Part shown: positions 20,828 through 32,168 of the stretch, one piece after another
Numbering within the stretch: the stretch's first letter is position 1
Layout of the letters: every line of letters begins with the position of its first letter
From: Lathyrus oleraceus
Taxonomy: Eukaryota > Streptophyta > Magnoliopsida > Fabales > Fabaceae
Direction: 5' to 3'
Length of the DNA stretch: 64,000 nt
Assembly (NCBI RefSeq): GCF_024323335.1
Contig: NC_066583.1
Span: forward strand, 15,342,665 to 15,406,664
The notes under the pieces: generated by a model
Told to the model about the DNA's origin: nothing
Seen by the model: the letters and a program-made list of their open reading frames with translations, nothing else
Database searches by the model: none
Position numbers and translations under genes: made by a program

Positions 20828-23068
20828 TTAGAGAAAAAAATTGATATCATAATACCATGGCTTATCATCTTTTACTTCCTCAACTGCAAATACATGAGTT
20901 GGTCTGTCCAAGCGCATCACAGTGATATTGGGAACCTCATTCCAGAGTCTCACCACAATCATCGAAGCAAGTGTAGCAAGCGCATTTGCCATCCGATTCT
21001 CATCTCGAGGAATATGATGAAAGTCAACCTCAGTAAAGAATGTTGAAATCCTCCTCGCATAATCTCTATATGGGATGAGGCCAGGCTGATTCGCCTCCCA
21101 TTCACCCTTAATCTGATTAACAACAAGGTCCGAATCACCATAAACATCAAGATGTTTGATACGAAGATCAATACATTCTTCTAAACCCATGATACAGGCC
21201 TCATACTCAGCCATATTATTTGTGCATTTGAAAGTTAGCCTTGCTATAAAAGGAAAATGTGTGCCCTGAGGAGTAATAATCATTGCCCCGATACCATTTC
21301 CATATTGATTTACAACGCTATTAAACACCATGCTCCATCGGGAACCAGGCTTTGGCCCTTCATCGAGCGTAGGCTCGTCGCAATCTTTCATTTTCAAATA
21401 CAGAATCTCCTCATCTAGGAAGTCATACTGAACTGACTGATAATCCTCAATTGGTTGATGTGCCAAGTGGTCAGCCAAGATACTACCTTTTATAGCTTTC
21501 TGAGCTCGATACTCAATATCATACTTAGATAATAACATCTGCCAACGGGAAATCCTCCCAGTTAAAGCAGGCTTTTCAAAGATATACTTGGTCGAATCCA
21601 TTTTGGATATCAACTAAGTCGTATGATTTAACATATACTGGCGTAAGCGCTTAGCAGCCTAAGCAAAGCACATCATGTTTTCTCAAGCATCGAGTATCGA
21701 GACTCATAATCAGTGAACTTCTTACTCAAGTAGTATATGGCATATTCTTTCTTCCCCGATTCGTCTTGCTGACCAAGGACACAACCCATTGAGTCTTCAA
21801 GAACAGTTAGATACATAATCAATGGTCTCTTTTCCACAGGCGGAGACAAGATCGGAGGTTCGGACAAATACTCTTTGATACTGTCAAAGGCCTTCTGGAA
21901 ATCCTCAGTCCAATCATGACGCTGATCTTTCCGGAGGAGCTTTAATATCAGCGCACAGGTGGCAGTCATGTGTGATATAAATCTGGAAATATAATTCAAG
22001 CGGCCAAGAAAACCTCAGACTTGCTTCTCAGTTTTGGGCGTAGGCATCTCTTGTATTGCTTTGACCTTGGAAGGATCAACCTCAATACCTCTTTCGCTGA
22101 CAATAAAGCCCAATAACTTGCCGGAACGGACTCCAAATGTACACTTGTTAGGATTCAGACGAAGCTTATACTTCCTCAAACGCTGAAATAGCTTCAACAA
22201 GTGCTCTACATGTTCAACTTCCGTTCTCGACTTTGCAATCATATCATCAACATATACCTCAATCTCCTTGTGCATCATATCATGAAACAAGGTAGTCATA
22301 GCTCGTTGATACGTGGCTCCGACGTTCTTCAAACCGAAGGGCATCACTCGATAACAGAATGTTCCCCAAGGTGTGATGAATATTGTCTTCTCCATATCCT
22401 CGGGTGCCATTTTGATCTGATTATATCCGGAAAATCCGTCCATAAACGAGAAGACATTGAATTTAGCTGTATTATCTACCAACATATCAATATGTGGTAG
22501 AGGGAAATCATCTTTCGGACTAGCTTTATTCAAGTCTCTATAGTCCACACACATTTGGACTTTTCCATCTTTCTTAGGCACGGGCACAATATTGGCCACC
22601 CATTGAGGATATGTAGAAGTCACCAGAAACCCCGCATCAATTTGCTTCTGAACTTCTTCTTTAATCTTCACTTCCATATCGGGATGAGTTCTTCTGAAGT
22701 TCTACTTTACAGGCACACACTCAGGCTTCAAAGGCAAGAAATGTTGCACGATATCAATATCCAGACCAGGCATGTCTTCATATGACCAGGCAAAGACGTC
22801 GACGTATCCTCGTAGCAACTCAATCAACCCCTTCTTCACAGACTCTTCCAGGAGTGCCTCAATCTTCACTTCTCGAACACAATCCTCAGACCTCAAGTTG
22901 ACCGTTTCCAGATTCTCAAGATGTGGCTGAATTATCTTCTCTTCGTGCTCAAGTAGACGGGTAATCTCGTCAGAAATCTCTTCAACATCATCTTCTTCGG
23001 CCTCAAATATAAGGAACTCAAAGTTGGGAGATGGTGTTGGATCATTATGTTCAATGGGTTTGATCAAC
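20828..23068 (-). pseudogene. Ogre1 reverse transcriptase and dual RNase H (broken)
   Basis: First part of the post-intron pol exon. Conserved RT motifs in order: VPVPKKDGK, CVDYRDLNKASPKDDFPLP, FMDGFSGYNQIKMA, FCYRVMPFGLKN and the catalytic YVDD box (22015-22677). Next comes a degenerate gypsy-type RNase H (21673-21999; FTDYESRYSMLEKT). A second, archaeal-like RNase H follows at about 20959-21340, as reported for Tat elements. In the second, Glu (AEYEAC) and Asp (YGDS) remain, but two catalytic Asp are changed: VFN where sisters have VFDG, and ANALA where they have ADALA. Interruptions: TAG near 22699 (CAG ancestor), TGA near 22012 (CGA ancestor), stop plus frameshift around 21610-21672, and a stop just below 20828. 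The frame starts directly after the splice acceptor at 23069-23070. Confidence 0.9.
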
Positions 23069-23333
23069 CTGCATAATGATTTTGGATATAAAAGAGATTT
23101 TAGAATTCAAACAAGGCAAATTGTTATGCAAATGAAAAGATTGATTTTATTCTATTTTAAGGTTTTATGTGATCACCAATTTCATGCAAAAAAGCAAAAA
23201 GTGAAAATAATTGGAAAAACAAACATTTAACATGAATTTATTGAATGAAAATATCATTGTATTTATGAGCCAACAATGTCATCACTCCTCCTTTTGGCAT
23301 GGGAGAAGGGTTTTTAAACAAAATGAACATTAC
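23069..23333 (-). other. Ogre1 pol intron
   Basis: Inferred intron of 265 bp (minus strand). The donor GTAATG starts at 23333 and the acceptor ...ATTATGCAG ends at 23069. The exon junction AA|G gives Lys followed by LIKPIE in the RT frame. In unspliced RNA the same spot reads AAG TAA, so the stop overlaps the donor. Ogre3 has the same arrangement (57271-57527). A spliced intron between protease and RT is known for Ogre elements. Confidence 0.8.
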
Positions 23334-24723
23334 TTTGACTTATGGACAACTGTTGGAACATCAACAGTAACCCAGTTATTGCAGACCCCTCCAGGGATGA
23401 CAAAGTTGCCAGAATCTTCCTTTGCATTCTCTTCCACGATAGCAGCAGCTTCCTCATCTTGGACGGTGTGGATGAACCCACCACTTTGAAACAGCCATGC
23501 TTGTTGAAAGCGCCAGAAGAATACCCTATGCCAGCCTAGGATTTGTTGTCTTCCAGCTTGATCATTTGCCCTAAACTGGTAGTTGTGCCATGCTCAATGG
23601 CCAACTTAGCATCATTGTAGGACACAAATGAAGAAGTTCCTTTCTTAGTACGCTCAGCAATAGATAAAGCTTGAAACGACGTTCCAACTTCATCCTCAGC
23701 ATCTATGTAAGAAAAGGAAGACAAATGGCTTACCAGGAGAGCCTTCTCTCCCCTTACCACCACCAGCTTTTTGTTCTTGACAAATTTCAGTTTTTGGTCT
23801 AGGGTGGATGTCACGGCGCCTGCCTCGTGAATCCATGGTCTGCCCAACAGACAGCTATATGATGGGTGGATATCCATGACCTGAAAAGTGATTTGGAAAT
23901 CACTTGGTCCAATCTTGACTGGGAGTTCAACCTCTCCAATCACCGTTTTGTGGGATCCATCAAAAGCTTTTACCGCTACTCCACTCTGCCTCATGGGAGG
24001 CCCCTGGTATGAAAATCTGGCTAGAGTGGACTTCGGCAACACATTCAGTGATGATCCAGTGTCTACCAGCACATTAGACATGGCATCATCTTTGCAGCTC
24101 ATAGATATGTGAAGTGCCAAATTGTGGTCTCTTCCCTCCTTAGGGAGATCAGCATCACACAAACTCAGATTGTTACAAGAGGTGATGTTTGCAATAATAC
24201 TATCAAATTATTCTATTTTGACGTCATGATCTACATACGCCACATCCAACACCTTCTGCAGAGCTTCACGGTGTGGTTCTGAGTTCATCAACAAAGATAG
24301 CACAACGATCTTTGACGGCGTTTGTAGAAGCTGATCTACAACGTTGTATTCACTCCTCTTGATGAGCCTTAGCATCTCATCACAGTCTTCTTTCATGGTG
24401 CCACTCTGGCCAGCAGAGACAGGAGTTCTCACAACAGAGGCAGGTTTATTGGCAACAAGTGCCAGATTCGGAGCAATAACAACATTCCCAACCGGGCGCA
24501 CAACATAATCAGCAACATCGGCCCTTCGGACGTCAGCCTGGGGTTTCGGCGGAGCCGAGAAAACACGACCACTACGGGTCAGGCCGCTGACATCGACAAT
24601 ATTAACAATAGAAGTAAAGGGCAGGGGCACCTCCTTTCCATCTTCCACTGCCACAACAATGTAACGATAGGGGACAGCTTTATCAGAAGAATATGGCACC
24701 GGGCCAGCTGGTTTAATAATCAA
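23334..24723 (-). pseudogene. Ogre1 aspartic protease region
   Basis: C-terminal part of Gag-Pro. The retropepsin motif LVDTGSSLNVLP (catalytic Asp in DTGS) sits near 24060-24080, and the later CLLGRPWIHEAG motif near 23840. It is preceded by a linker (24208-24723) ending in MNSEPHREALQKVLDVAYVDHD. Broken by a stop between the linker and protease segments (near 24205) and a TAG at 23536-23538, after which the coding trace continues in a shifted frame (GGVCNNW..., ...VHKSK) to the splice donor. The protease core itself keeps its catalytic motif. Acts in cis to cleave the polyprotein in the virus-like particle. Confidence 0.85.
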
Positions 24724-24756
24724 AGAGGGAGAAGCCTTCTGTTTGCTACCATCGTA

Positions 24757-26711
24757 TCAGATGACAACAGGCTCTGGGATCCGAAATACCAGAGATATCA
24801 CATTGACTTCATCGTCATCGACGTCGCGATTCTGAAGTATCTCAATTACACCTTCATCCAACATTTCTTGGATGTCTTTACGGACTTGACGACATCCCCT
24901 CTGATTGACAGTGCAAACTTGGCATCTGTCATGGTCGTGCTCGTAATGACTGTAATCACACAGTAGTCTGTGCATCTCGACCAAAGATTGTCGAATATGG
25001 CTGACATATTTGACTTTATATTTACTAGTGCAGCCCTGGACCATGTTGACAGAGGATTTCCCATGCTCGGGCAATGGGTTCTTCTTAACGTTGGGACCTA
25101 CGTCCTCGAAACACAAGATACCACTTCTCACAAGGTCTTGAACCTTGGTCTTCAGCGGGTAACAGTTTTCCACGTCATGTCCGGGGGCACCGGAATGATA
25201 GACACAATGTAGCTCGAGCTTATACCACCACTGAGGGTTGATAGGTATAGCCGGTGGATCGCGTGGGGTAATCAGCTTCCTCTTTATCAAAGAGGGATAC
25301 AACTCTGCATAGGTCATAGGAATAGGATCAAAGGTGACCCTTTTCCTCTCATAGCTGGTACTAGTCTGATTGTTGTTTCGAGGTTGGTAGGCCTGCTGTT
25401 GAGGACAGTGTTGTTGTTGTTGATATTATTGATGTTGCTGTTGCTGGCTATTGTTGTGCTGATAATGTTGATTTTCTCTGAAAACAGGTGCTATGTGAGC
25501 CACCTGATGCTGATTACCGGCGGGTCGCACGGTCTTCCTCCTTACTGAGGGTCTTCTTGGTTTAACATGGGAGGTCACAACATGTGCCTCACTATCTTTC
25601 TTCTTTCCAAACGCCCCATATCGTTTGGCAGAAGAGCGTTCTTCTCTAGTCAGGCACCCTTCCCTGACTCCTTCCTCCAGACGCATCCCCATGTTCACCA
25701 TTTCGGTGAAATCAAAAGGAGCGCTGGCAATCATCCGCTCATAATAGAATGAGCTCAAGGTCTTCAGGAAGATCTTGGTCATTTCTTTCTCTTCCAGCGG
25801 AGGCACAATCTGTGCTGCTAGCTCTTGCCACCTTTGGGCGTCCTCTTTGAAAGTTTCCTTATCCTTCTGGGACATGGCCCTCAATTGATCCCTATCGGGA
25901 GCCATATCCACGTTATACTTGTATTGCTTGACGAATATATACCATCACAGGGCAGCACCGGACAAACTGTCATGGAAATAGTGAATAAGAAGCTGATCAT
26001 TGTCGGTCTGAGTCGACATCTTCCTTGCGTACATAACTAGGTGGCTGAGAGGGCAAGTATTTCCCTTGTATTTTTCAAAGTCAGGCACTTTGAACTTTAC
26101 AAGGATTTTGACATTTGGGACTAAGCAGAGTTCAGCAACAGACTTGCCAAAGAGGTCCTTTCCTCTTAGAGTTTTGAGTTCCTTGTGGAGCTCAAGAAAC
26201 TGATCGTTCATAGCATCCATCTTTTCATAGACATCCGGGCCCTCAGACGGCTCAAAGTGGTAGATGGTGTCGTCTACTCTTGGCATAGTATGCACGACAG
26301 GAGGTGGAACGGGCTAGATGTCGGCAGAGAAGCAAATGTGGGGGCGAGACCCTCAAGAACAAAGTTGGCGGGCATCCCCCAGGGAAACCCGGCTGACATA
26401 GCAGTTGGTGCAAAGTGGGCGCTGGCCGCAGACACTGTTGAAGAGGCAATCTTAGAGATGTTTGTCCTCTGGGGAGGAGTTGAAGGTGTTGGAGACGACT
26501 GGCTCTGGGCTGCCATGAAAGACTCCATCAGGGCAGTCAATATGGACACTTCCTCCTTGAGTTCACGGTTCTCTTGCTCTAGGTGATCCATCAGTCTTGA
26601 AGCGTTGGCTCGAGTGTAGTACCGGTGAGTCAACTTGTCTTCAAAATAAATGAATAACAAAGAGTTAGACCATTGAACAAGAAGCCTGGAGCAAAACCTG
26701 CTTATGTACAT
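24757..26711 (-). pseudogene. Ogre1 gag (broken)
   Basis: Capsid/nucleocapsid polyprotein. A coiled-coil-like N-terminal region (MDHLEQENRELKEEVSILTA, near 26590) is followed by a Ser/Pro/Thr-rich linker. The capsid core contains KFKVPDFEKYKGNTCPLSHL and DNDQLLIHYFHDSLSGAAL, then RDQLRAMSQKDKETFKE and EKEMTKIFLKTLSSFYYERM. A Gln/Asn-rich stretch (about 25380-25480) precedes a Cys/His cluster (CVYHSGAPGHDVENC), the likely nucleic-acid-binding element. A second Cys/His-rich patch lies near 24900-24960 (HYEHDHDRCQVC). Frameshift near 26280-26295, a stop after LSGAAL (about 25943; usually followed by RWYMGLDS) and others near 25425 and 24757 break it into four pieces. The frame continues into the protease region downstream. 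Confidence 0.88.
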
Positions 26712-26921
26712 GATGCATGCAATGCTTGTGCATATGATTTATTTTTTTTATCAGAGGAACTTTAGAGTCCTATTTGCAAATATTTGAAAATATTAATCAT
26801 TTAGGCATATATGGAAATATCACATCAATAATATCTGGAAAATATTTTTACACCAAAGAAGTACAGTCTTGGTAACCAAATACAATACAAGAGAGAATGA
26901 AAATGAACATCCTATGGAATC
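26712..26921 (-). other. ORF1-gag spacer of Ogre1
   Basis: About 210 bp, A/T-rich, no coding; separates the ORF1 stop from gag. Ogre3 has an equivalent spacer at about 60700-60900. Confidence 0.6.
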
Positions 26922-28372
26922 CTAGAAACAATCATCTAAAGCTATAGAGACTGGAAGATAAGCTGCACGAAGCCTCTTCACCTCCCTCTCATAGACTGCC
27001 TCCATATTTGCCTTCTCTTTGGCGAGTCGATCGTACTTCCTCTTCCAGAACTTGGAAGACTGAGGAAGAAGAGAAGTCAATGCATCATCAGGCTCATCAA
27101 TAACCTGGTGCTCAAGGAACTCTATCAAAGTATCCTTCTCTCTAAGCTGCTGAAGCAACTCCTCTCGTTCACGGATCCAGGCACGTGAACGGTCTTCGTC
27201 TCTCAACTCCTCTACTCCTTGGTCGGGGAGGGTTGAAGGCCCAGCCGCAACCAAAAGTGTAGGTCTTGGATATTCATAAGGCATAAGGTACTCGGAAGCT
27301 TTCCTCCTAACCCAAGAGGTATAGGGTTCCAAAGCAATACAGTTCTTCGGACCAAGCTCTTTCCTTCCCTTCCTATGGATCTTGCACCAAGCGCGGACCA
27401 TCCTGCCCTTCAAGCCTTTGGGATCTTTACCCTTCTGGAAGAATACACCTTCTAACAGAATGTTATTAGGTTTATCCTTTAGGGGGAACCCAAGCTGGCG
27501 ACGTGCCAAAATAGGGTTATAGTTAATCCCACCACATGTACCAAGAAGAGGCACATTGGAGAATTCACCATAAGAGTTGATAATCTACACACCATCATAT
27601 ACACGATTGTACCAAAAGATATCATCATTAGTGAGAGACATAAGTCTCGTGGACCACCATAGACATCCTTTGTTCTCCTTGAAGGCGACAATTGCGGCAA
27701 GTGCGAAATAAACCACTTGTACAGCAAAGGCAAACAACATACAATGGTACCACCACCCTTTGCATTCCTCATATGCAAAGAAAAGTAAGTGTCACCCAAC
27801 AGAGTCAGAACGGGATTAAGAGTAGAGAAAATCCTAATAGCGCTCACATCCACAAACTTCTCGATGCTAGGGAATAACACTTGCCCATAGATGAGAAGTA
27901 CAAATATGGCCTCAAAGGCGTCCTCACTCATGGCCTTCCCATACATAGTGACTTGAGCAATGAGGAACTCAGAAGGGAGACCTTGAATTCCACCTTTGGT
28001 AGTCATATGAGCACCAACCAGAGATTCATCTATATGCAACAGATCATCTATCTCTTGAGAAGTAGGAATCCTCTCTCAGCCACTGAACGACAACTGATCT
28101 AGGATAGGTATGCCCACAAGATATGCATACTCCTCAAGTGTAGGCAAAAGCTGGAAATCCGGAAATGTGAAGCAATGGTACAAGGGATCATAGAACTGCA
28201 CCAATACACTCATCAAACCTTCGTCCACCTGAGTAGCCATAATAGATAGAAGCTTCCCACGACGAGCCTTGAAATCCAAGGGATCTAATACATAGGATGT
28301 CAAATTCCTTAGTTCTTTCAAGTCGGGTGGTCTGAAACTGTACTTCTTCGTATTCCTTCTTTGTCTTTCCAT
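26922..28372 (-). pseudogene. Ogre ORF1 (Ogre1 copy, frameshifted)
   Basis: Extra ORF upstream of gag, the hallmark of Ogre; its function is unknown. Start chosen at ATG 28372-28370 (MERQRRNTKKYSFR) because Ogre3 has a matching start. Conserved core: VQFYDPLYHCFTFPDFQLLPTLEEYA..GIP, then FLIAQ, EDAFEAIFVLLIYGQVLFP, TYFSLHMRNAKGGGTIVCC, LPLLYKWFISHLPQ. The C-terminal half has LARRQLGFPLKDKPNNI, a basic region, and a Glu/Lys/Arg-rich, coiled-coil-like tail (REELLQQLREKDTLIEFLEH). A stop after SFSG (28076) and frameshifts near 28040 and in the 27550-27670 region split it into three. The domain is, to my knowledge, catalogued as a DUF (DUF7745) shared with transposon-derived plant proteins. No catalytic motif is recognised. 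Confidence 0.85.
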
Positions 28373-29273
28373 GTCTGAAAATTTGCAAATAGACCTCTTA
28401 AGTTCCTTGAACATTTTCTCATTATTGATGATATGGATGCAAATGGATGCATGAAGGCATGGATGCAACAATCACACTCAAGGATCAAGCAAAGCACACC
28501 ACACAAAGGTCATGGGATGGATCAAGTCATCCTTAATATCAATCATCCATTTTGGTGGATTAGGGTTTACACCTTATCAACACCCAAGTTCCATTGATAT
28601 TAAGGATACACAAGAACAGATCAACCATGAATCAAAGGTTTGTTGCAAGTGACGAGCATGGAGTCTCGGTTAAGAACCACCCAAAGGGAGTGTACTAGGG
28701 TTTAAACCTGCCAAACATGTTCTACAAGAGGTTCCCATAGTCATCATCCCATCTTTCGGATATTATTGGATAAACGACTACTCGTATTCCAAAAAATATT
28801 CTCAAGAGAGACTCTTATGAGTGTAGTATTGCGTAACAATCATATCAAATCTTACACTTGAACGACTTTCGCACTACATCCTAAGAATAGGCCAAGATGG
28901 GCTTGGTAAACCAAGGTCCTTGGTTTCTAAGGTCTATATTGGAAAGAGTAATGCCTAACCACGACTACTCGTGTGACATTATTGATCCCAACATGACCTC
29001 CACCAAGTGAATGGGCTTGCAAGTCAACTTGCTAAGGAATAACTCCACACAAGTCAACAAGACTATGCCACTCTCCTATACTAAGTGCACTCGAGTCCGG
29101 GTATAGAACTCATCTCACAAAGATCACCAAGCATACAAGGAATTAATATATCAAGCAATTGAATCATTACATACAATACAGTAATCCCAAATGGCACAAA
29201 AAATATGTCACAAAATAATATACAATACAATACAACAAATATGAAAAGTAGGCTAAACCCACTAGGCAAATGA
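28373..29273 (-). other. 5' leader of Ogre1 (PBS to ORF1)
   Basis: About 900 bp untranslated region without coding support. It is collinear with the Ogre3 leader (62350-63201): both share 'caacacccaagttccattg', 'gtttgttgc', 'catggagtc' and 'aatattctcaagag' words. Probably carries packaging signals, which is inference. Confidence 0.7.
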
Positions 29274-29291
29274 TCCCCAGCAGAGTCGCCA
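29274..29291 (-). other. Ogre1 primer binding site
   Basis: The plus strand shows TCCCCAGCAGAGTCGCCA, ending in CCA like a tRNA 3' end, six bases from the LTR terminus. Ogre elements are described as using tRNA-Arg. The identical site occurs at 63202-63219 in Ogre3. Confidence 0.85.
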
Positions 29292-32040
29292 CTTTTCTGT
29301 AGCAAGGTATTCATTACCTTTAGATTTATTGACTAAATCAAAAGTAAACCATACAAGTCGAGTCGCCACCGCACTTCTATTTATCCAAAGGAAAGGTTAG
29401 AAAGCGAACAAAAACCGAGAAGTTTTATCGAATCAAAAACTAATAAAAATGTCAGAGATCGGGGTAAGGGGGTTGGTTATGCAATGTGAAGGTTTTAAGC
29501 ATCCAAAACATCCTAGGTACTCCTAGGGAGCCCTTTTCACACTTGTTGTAAGATTGGTATTTTGTGAAAATTTGTTTGTGCAAACATGATTGAGGAGATG
29601 AGAGAAGAATATATAAGTTATTTACAATTTGTGTTTGGATGGATAAACCCATTGCCTACGTACCATCTTATAAAAGATTAGGATCAAAACCTCGTAGTTC
29701 GGGGTAAAAAATCCCAAAACAAGTTGGTGAATTGATTGGTCCAAAAGCCTTAAGGTCTTTTGTTATCCAAGGGAGAAAACTCAACCTAAAAAAACCACAA
29801 ATCCACCATGTGAGGATAGCTTCAACATGCTAGTGAGGGGTTAACCCTATAATAAGCATGGAAGACTCATTGTCCATCACTAAGGATATATGTGAGTATT
29901 ACATCTACCTCAAGGATAACTCAAACCTGATAACTAAAGGTTATGAAAAGTTTTTGATAAGAAAGTGGCCATTGAAACCACAAAAGTATTTGAATGGGTT
30001 ATATTTTCCAATGAAAAGTATTTACAAAATATGGTCAAAGTTGACATAAAGATTCAATTCAAAATAAGTGTTATGAAAAGAAAGTTTGAAAATCAAAAGC
30101 ATAATGCTTAGGTTTCTAATGTTTAAAAACAAGTGTTTAATGTTTGCACAAAAGTTTTGGCTTGGGTTAGAGTGGAGGGAAGAAGAAGAATGGCTAAAGT
30201 CCTAATCATACAAGAGATGAAGGAGAAGAAATAAGACCATAAATGGAGTTCCCTTCTTGAGATCATATTGATGATCCAAGTAGCTCCCATCCTTTGGAAT
30301 GAGCAAGTAAATAAGTGTAAACTCAAGCAATCAAATCAATCAAGCAAGCTCTTAGAAGATCCCCAATTGCTCTTAGATCTCTCTCTTTAGAAGCTCATGA
30401 CAATGGTTCTTCAATTTGGCTCAAATAGGATTCTCTAGCACAAAAGCACACACATCAAAAAGTTCCATGAAGTAAATCAAGAATGGACAAGAGTGAGTTT
30501 AGAGATTTGGTCCTTCTAATCCATCTTCAACATTAAGGCCTTTTTACTCCATTTTGCATAGGGTATGTCCTAGAATCTAAGTCCTTTTTGTCCATTTTTT
30601 GCATTTGGTCCACAACCATCAAAACAAAAGCACAAGCACAATAATATATACACAATTATATGCTCAAGTGAGCAAAAGGCAAATTGCATTAACATATACA
30701 TGTGCTCAAATGAGCAAAGGGCAAAAGCAAATGAATAATATGTACAAAAATAGTAAATTGCATAAATGTACAGTGCAAGAATTAAATGTTAATGGTTAAT
30801 GGTTAGTGTTAGAGTTAGTGTGCCATAAGGCAATTTAGTGATATGTTAAGCGATCGTAATTGGACTTATGTAGAAGTCACAACTATCTGAGGTCGGTCAA
30901 TAATAATGTAGGCAACAACACAAGTTAGAGATTTTGATTAGTGAATCAAACTCCTACAACTTGCCATTCCAAAAGAAGATGAGAAATGATCTTGTATTGA
31001 TTTAGGTTCTTTGCTTGATTAGGAAGCAACCTATCCTTAATGCAAAGCCATTCACTTGATCCATGATCAAGTTGAATTAGATTTGAATCAAGGAAGTTTA
31101 AACCTCCCATGTATCAAGGCTAACCACCAATCTTTAACTCATTGATCAAAAAAGAAAAAGAAAAAGGAGAATAAGATGAATATTAAAGTACATTAATGGA
31201 AATGAAATGAAATAATCAACAAGCATTGACCAAAGATATATGAGATCAAGGTCAAACAATAGTAAACAGAAACAAGATGAAGATTAGAAGTCAAGAAACA
31301 AATAAAATATTTTTGGGATTTTTCAAAATTAAAATAAAACTTGAATTAAAATAATAAAGAAATGTCAAACTTCAAACTCACTTCAAATCAACTTTGAAAA
31401 GTCCAAGTGAATTATCCTAAGTTCAATAAGGTCAAACAAAGTTTGACAAAAAATTTCAGTATTTTTTGAAGTCAGAAACTATTTTTAATCAATTAAAAAT
31501 GCATAAAAATAACCTAATTGAATTAAAATCTCAAATCAATTAATAAATTGATGAGAATATTTTTCATAGATCTATCATCATTCAAAGAGGTTGGAAAAAT
31601 ATTTTTGTATTTTTTGAATATCAAAAACTAATTTAAATGAATTAAAAATAACCAGAAAAGAGAAAATTCCTAAAAAATATCAAATGATAAAATAAAAAAT
31701 TATTAAAAATCATTTTTAGAAACTAGAAAATAAAAGAAGAAAAATGCAATTGGTCCTACATTTTTTGGACCAATAATGAAGGAGATATGAATTTTTAAAA
31801 TGAAATGGAATTAAAGAAATAAAAAGAAATTAAAAATCAAAAAATAAAATGCAAAAAATCATGGAGCGTTGGATGCAAAGCTCATTAATTGAGCTGGCAA
31901 ATCACATGGCTCACACACGTGCGCCTACCATACACATGAGTCAATGCATCACATGATGCCAATTAAAAAGTCATAACATTGTGTGGTCATGATCTGATCT
32001 AGAAAACAAAACGTACGACCAAGATCTAATTTGGAGACCA

Positions 32041-32062
32041 GACGGTGGTATGCACCACCGTC
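32041..32062 (-). promoter_or_regulatory. LTR leader hairpin (Ogre1 5' LTR)
   Basis: Same inverted repeat as 12243-12264 (arms GACGGTGG / CCACCGTC), next to 'tcttctccggcc'. In the sense transcript it would follow GGCCGGAGAAGA. Confidence 0.5.
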
Positions 32063-32148
32063 TTCTCCGGCCATCTTCCGGCGAAGGTCAAAGTTGCAGA
32101 GAAATAAAAGTGCACCAAATGCCACGATCTAGTTACCAAACGAAAGCT

Positions 32149-32168
32149 GGGGTGATGTACATCACCCC
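32149..32168. other. Perfect 20 bp palindrome in Ogre1 5' LTR
   Basis: GGGGTGATGT plus its reverse complement, unchanged relative to 12351-12370 although surrounding bases differ between the LTRs. Confidence 0.8.

Noticed and set aside
22201..22785. Plus-strand frames of 76-99 codons over the Ogre1 RT
   Set aside because: Antisense shadows of the RT reading frame.
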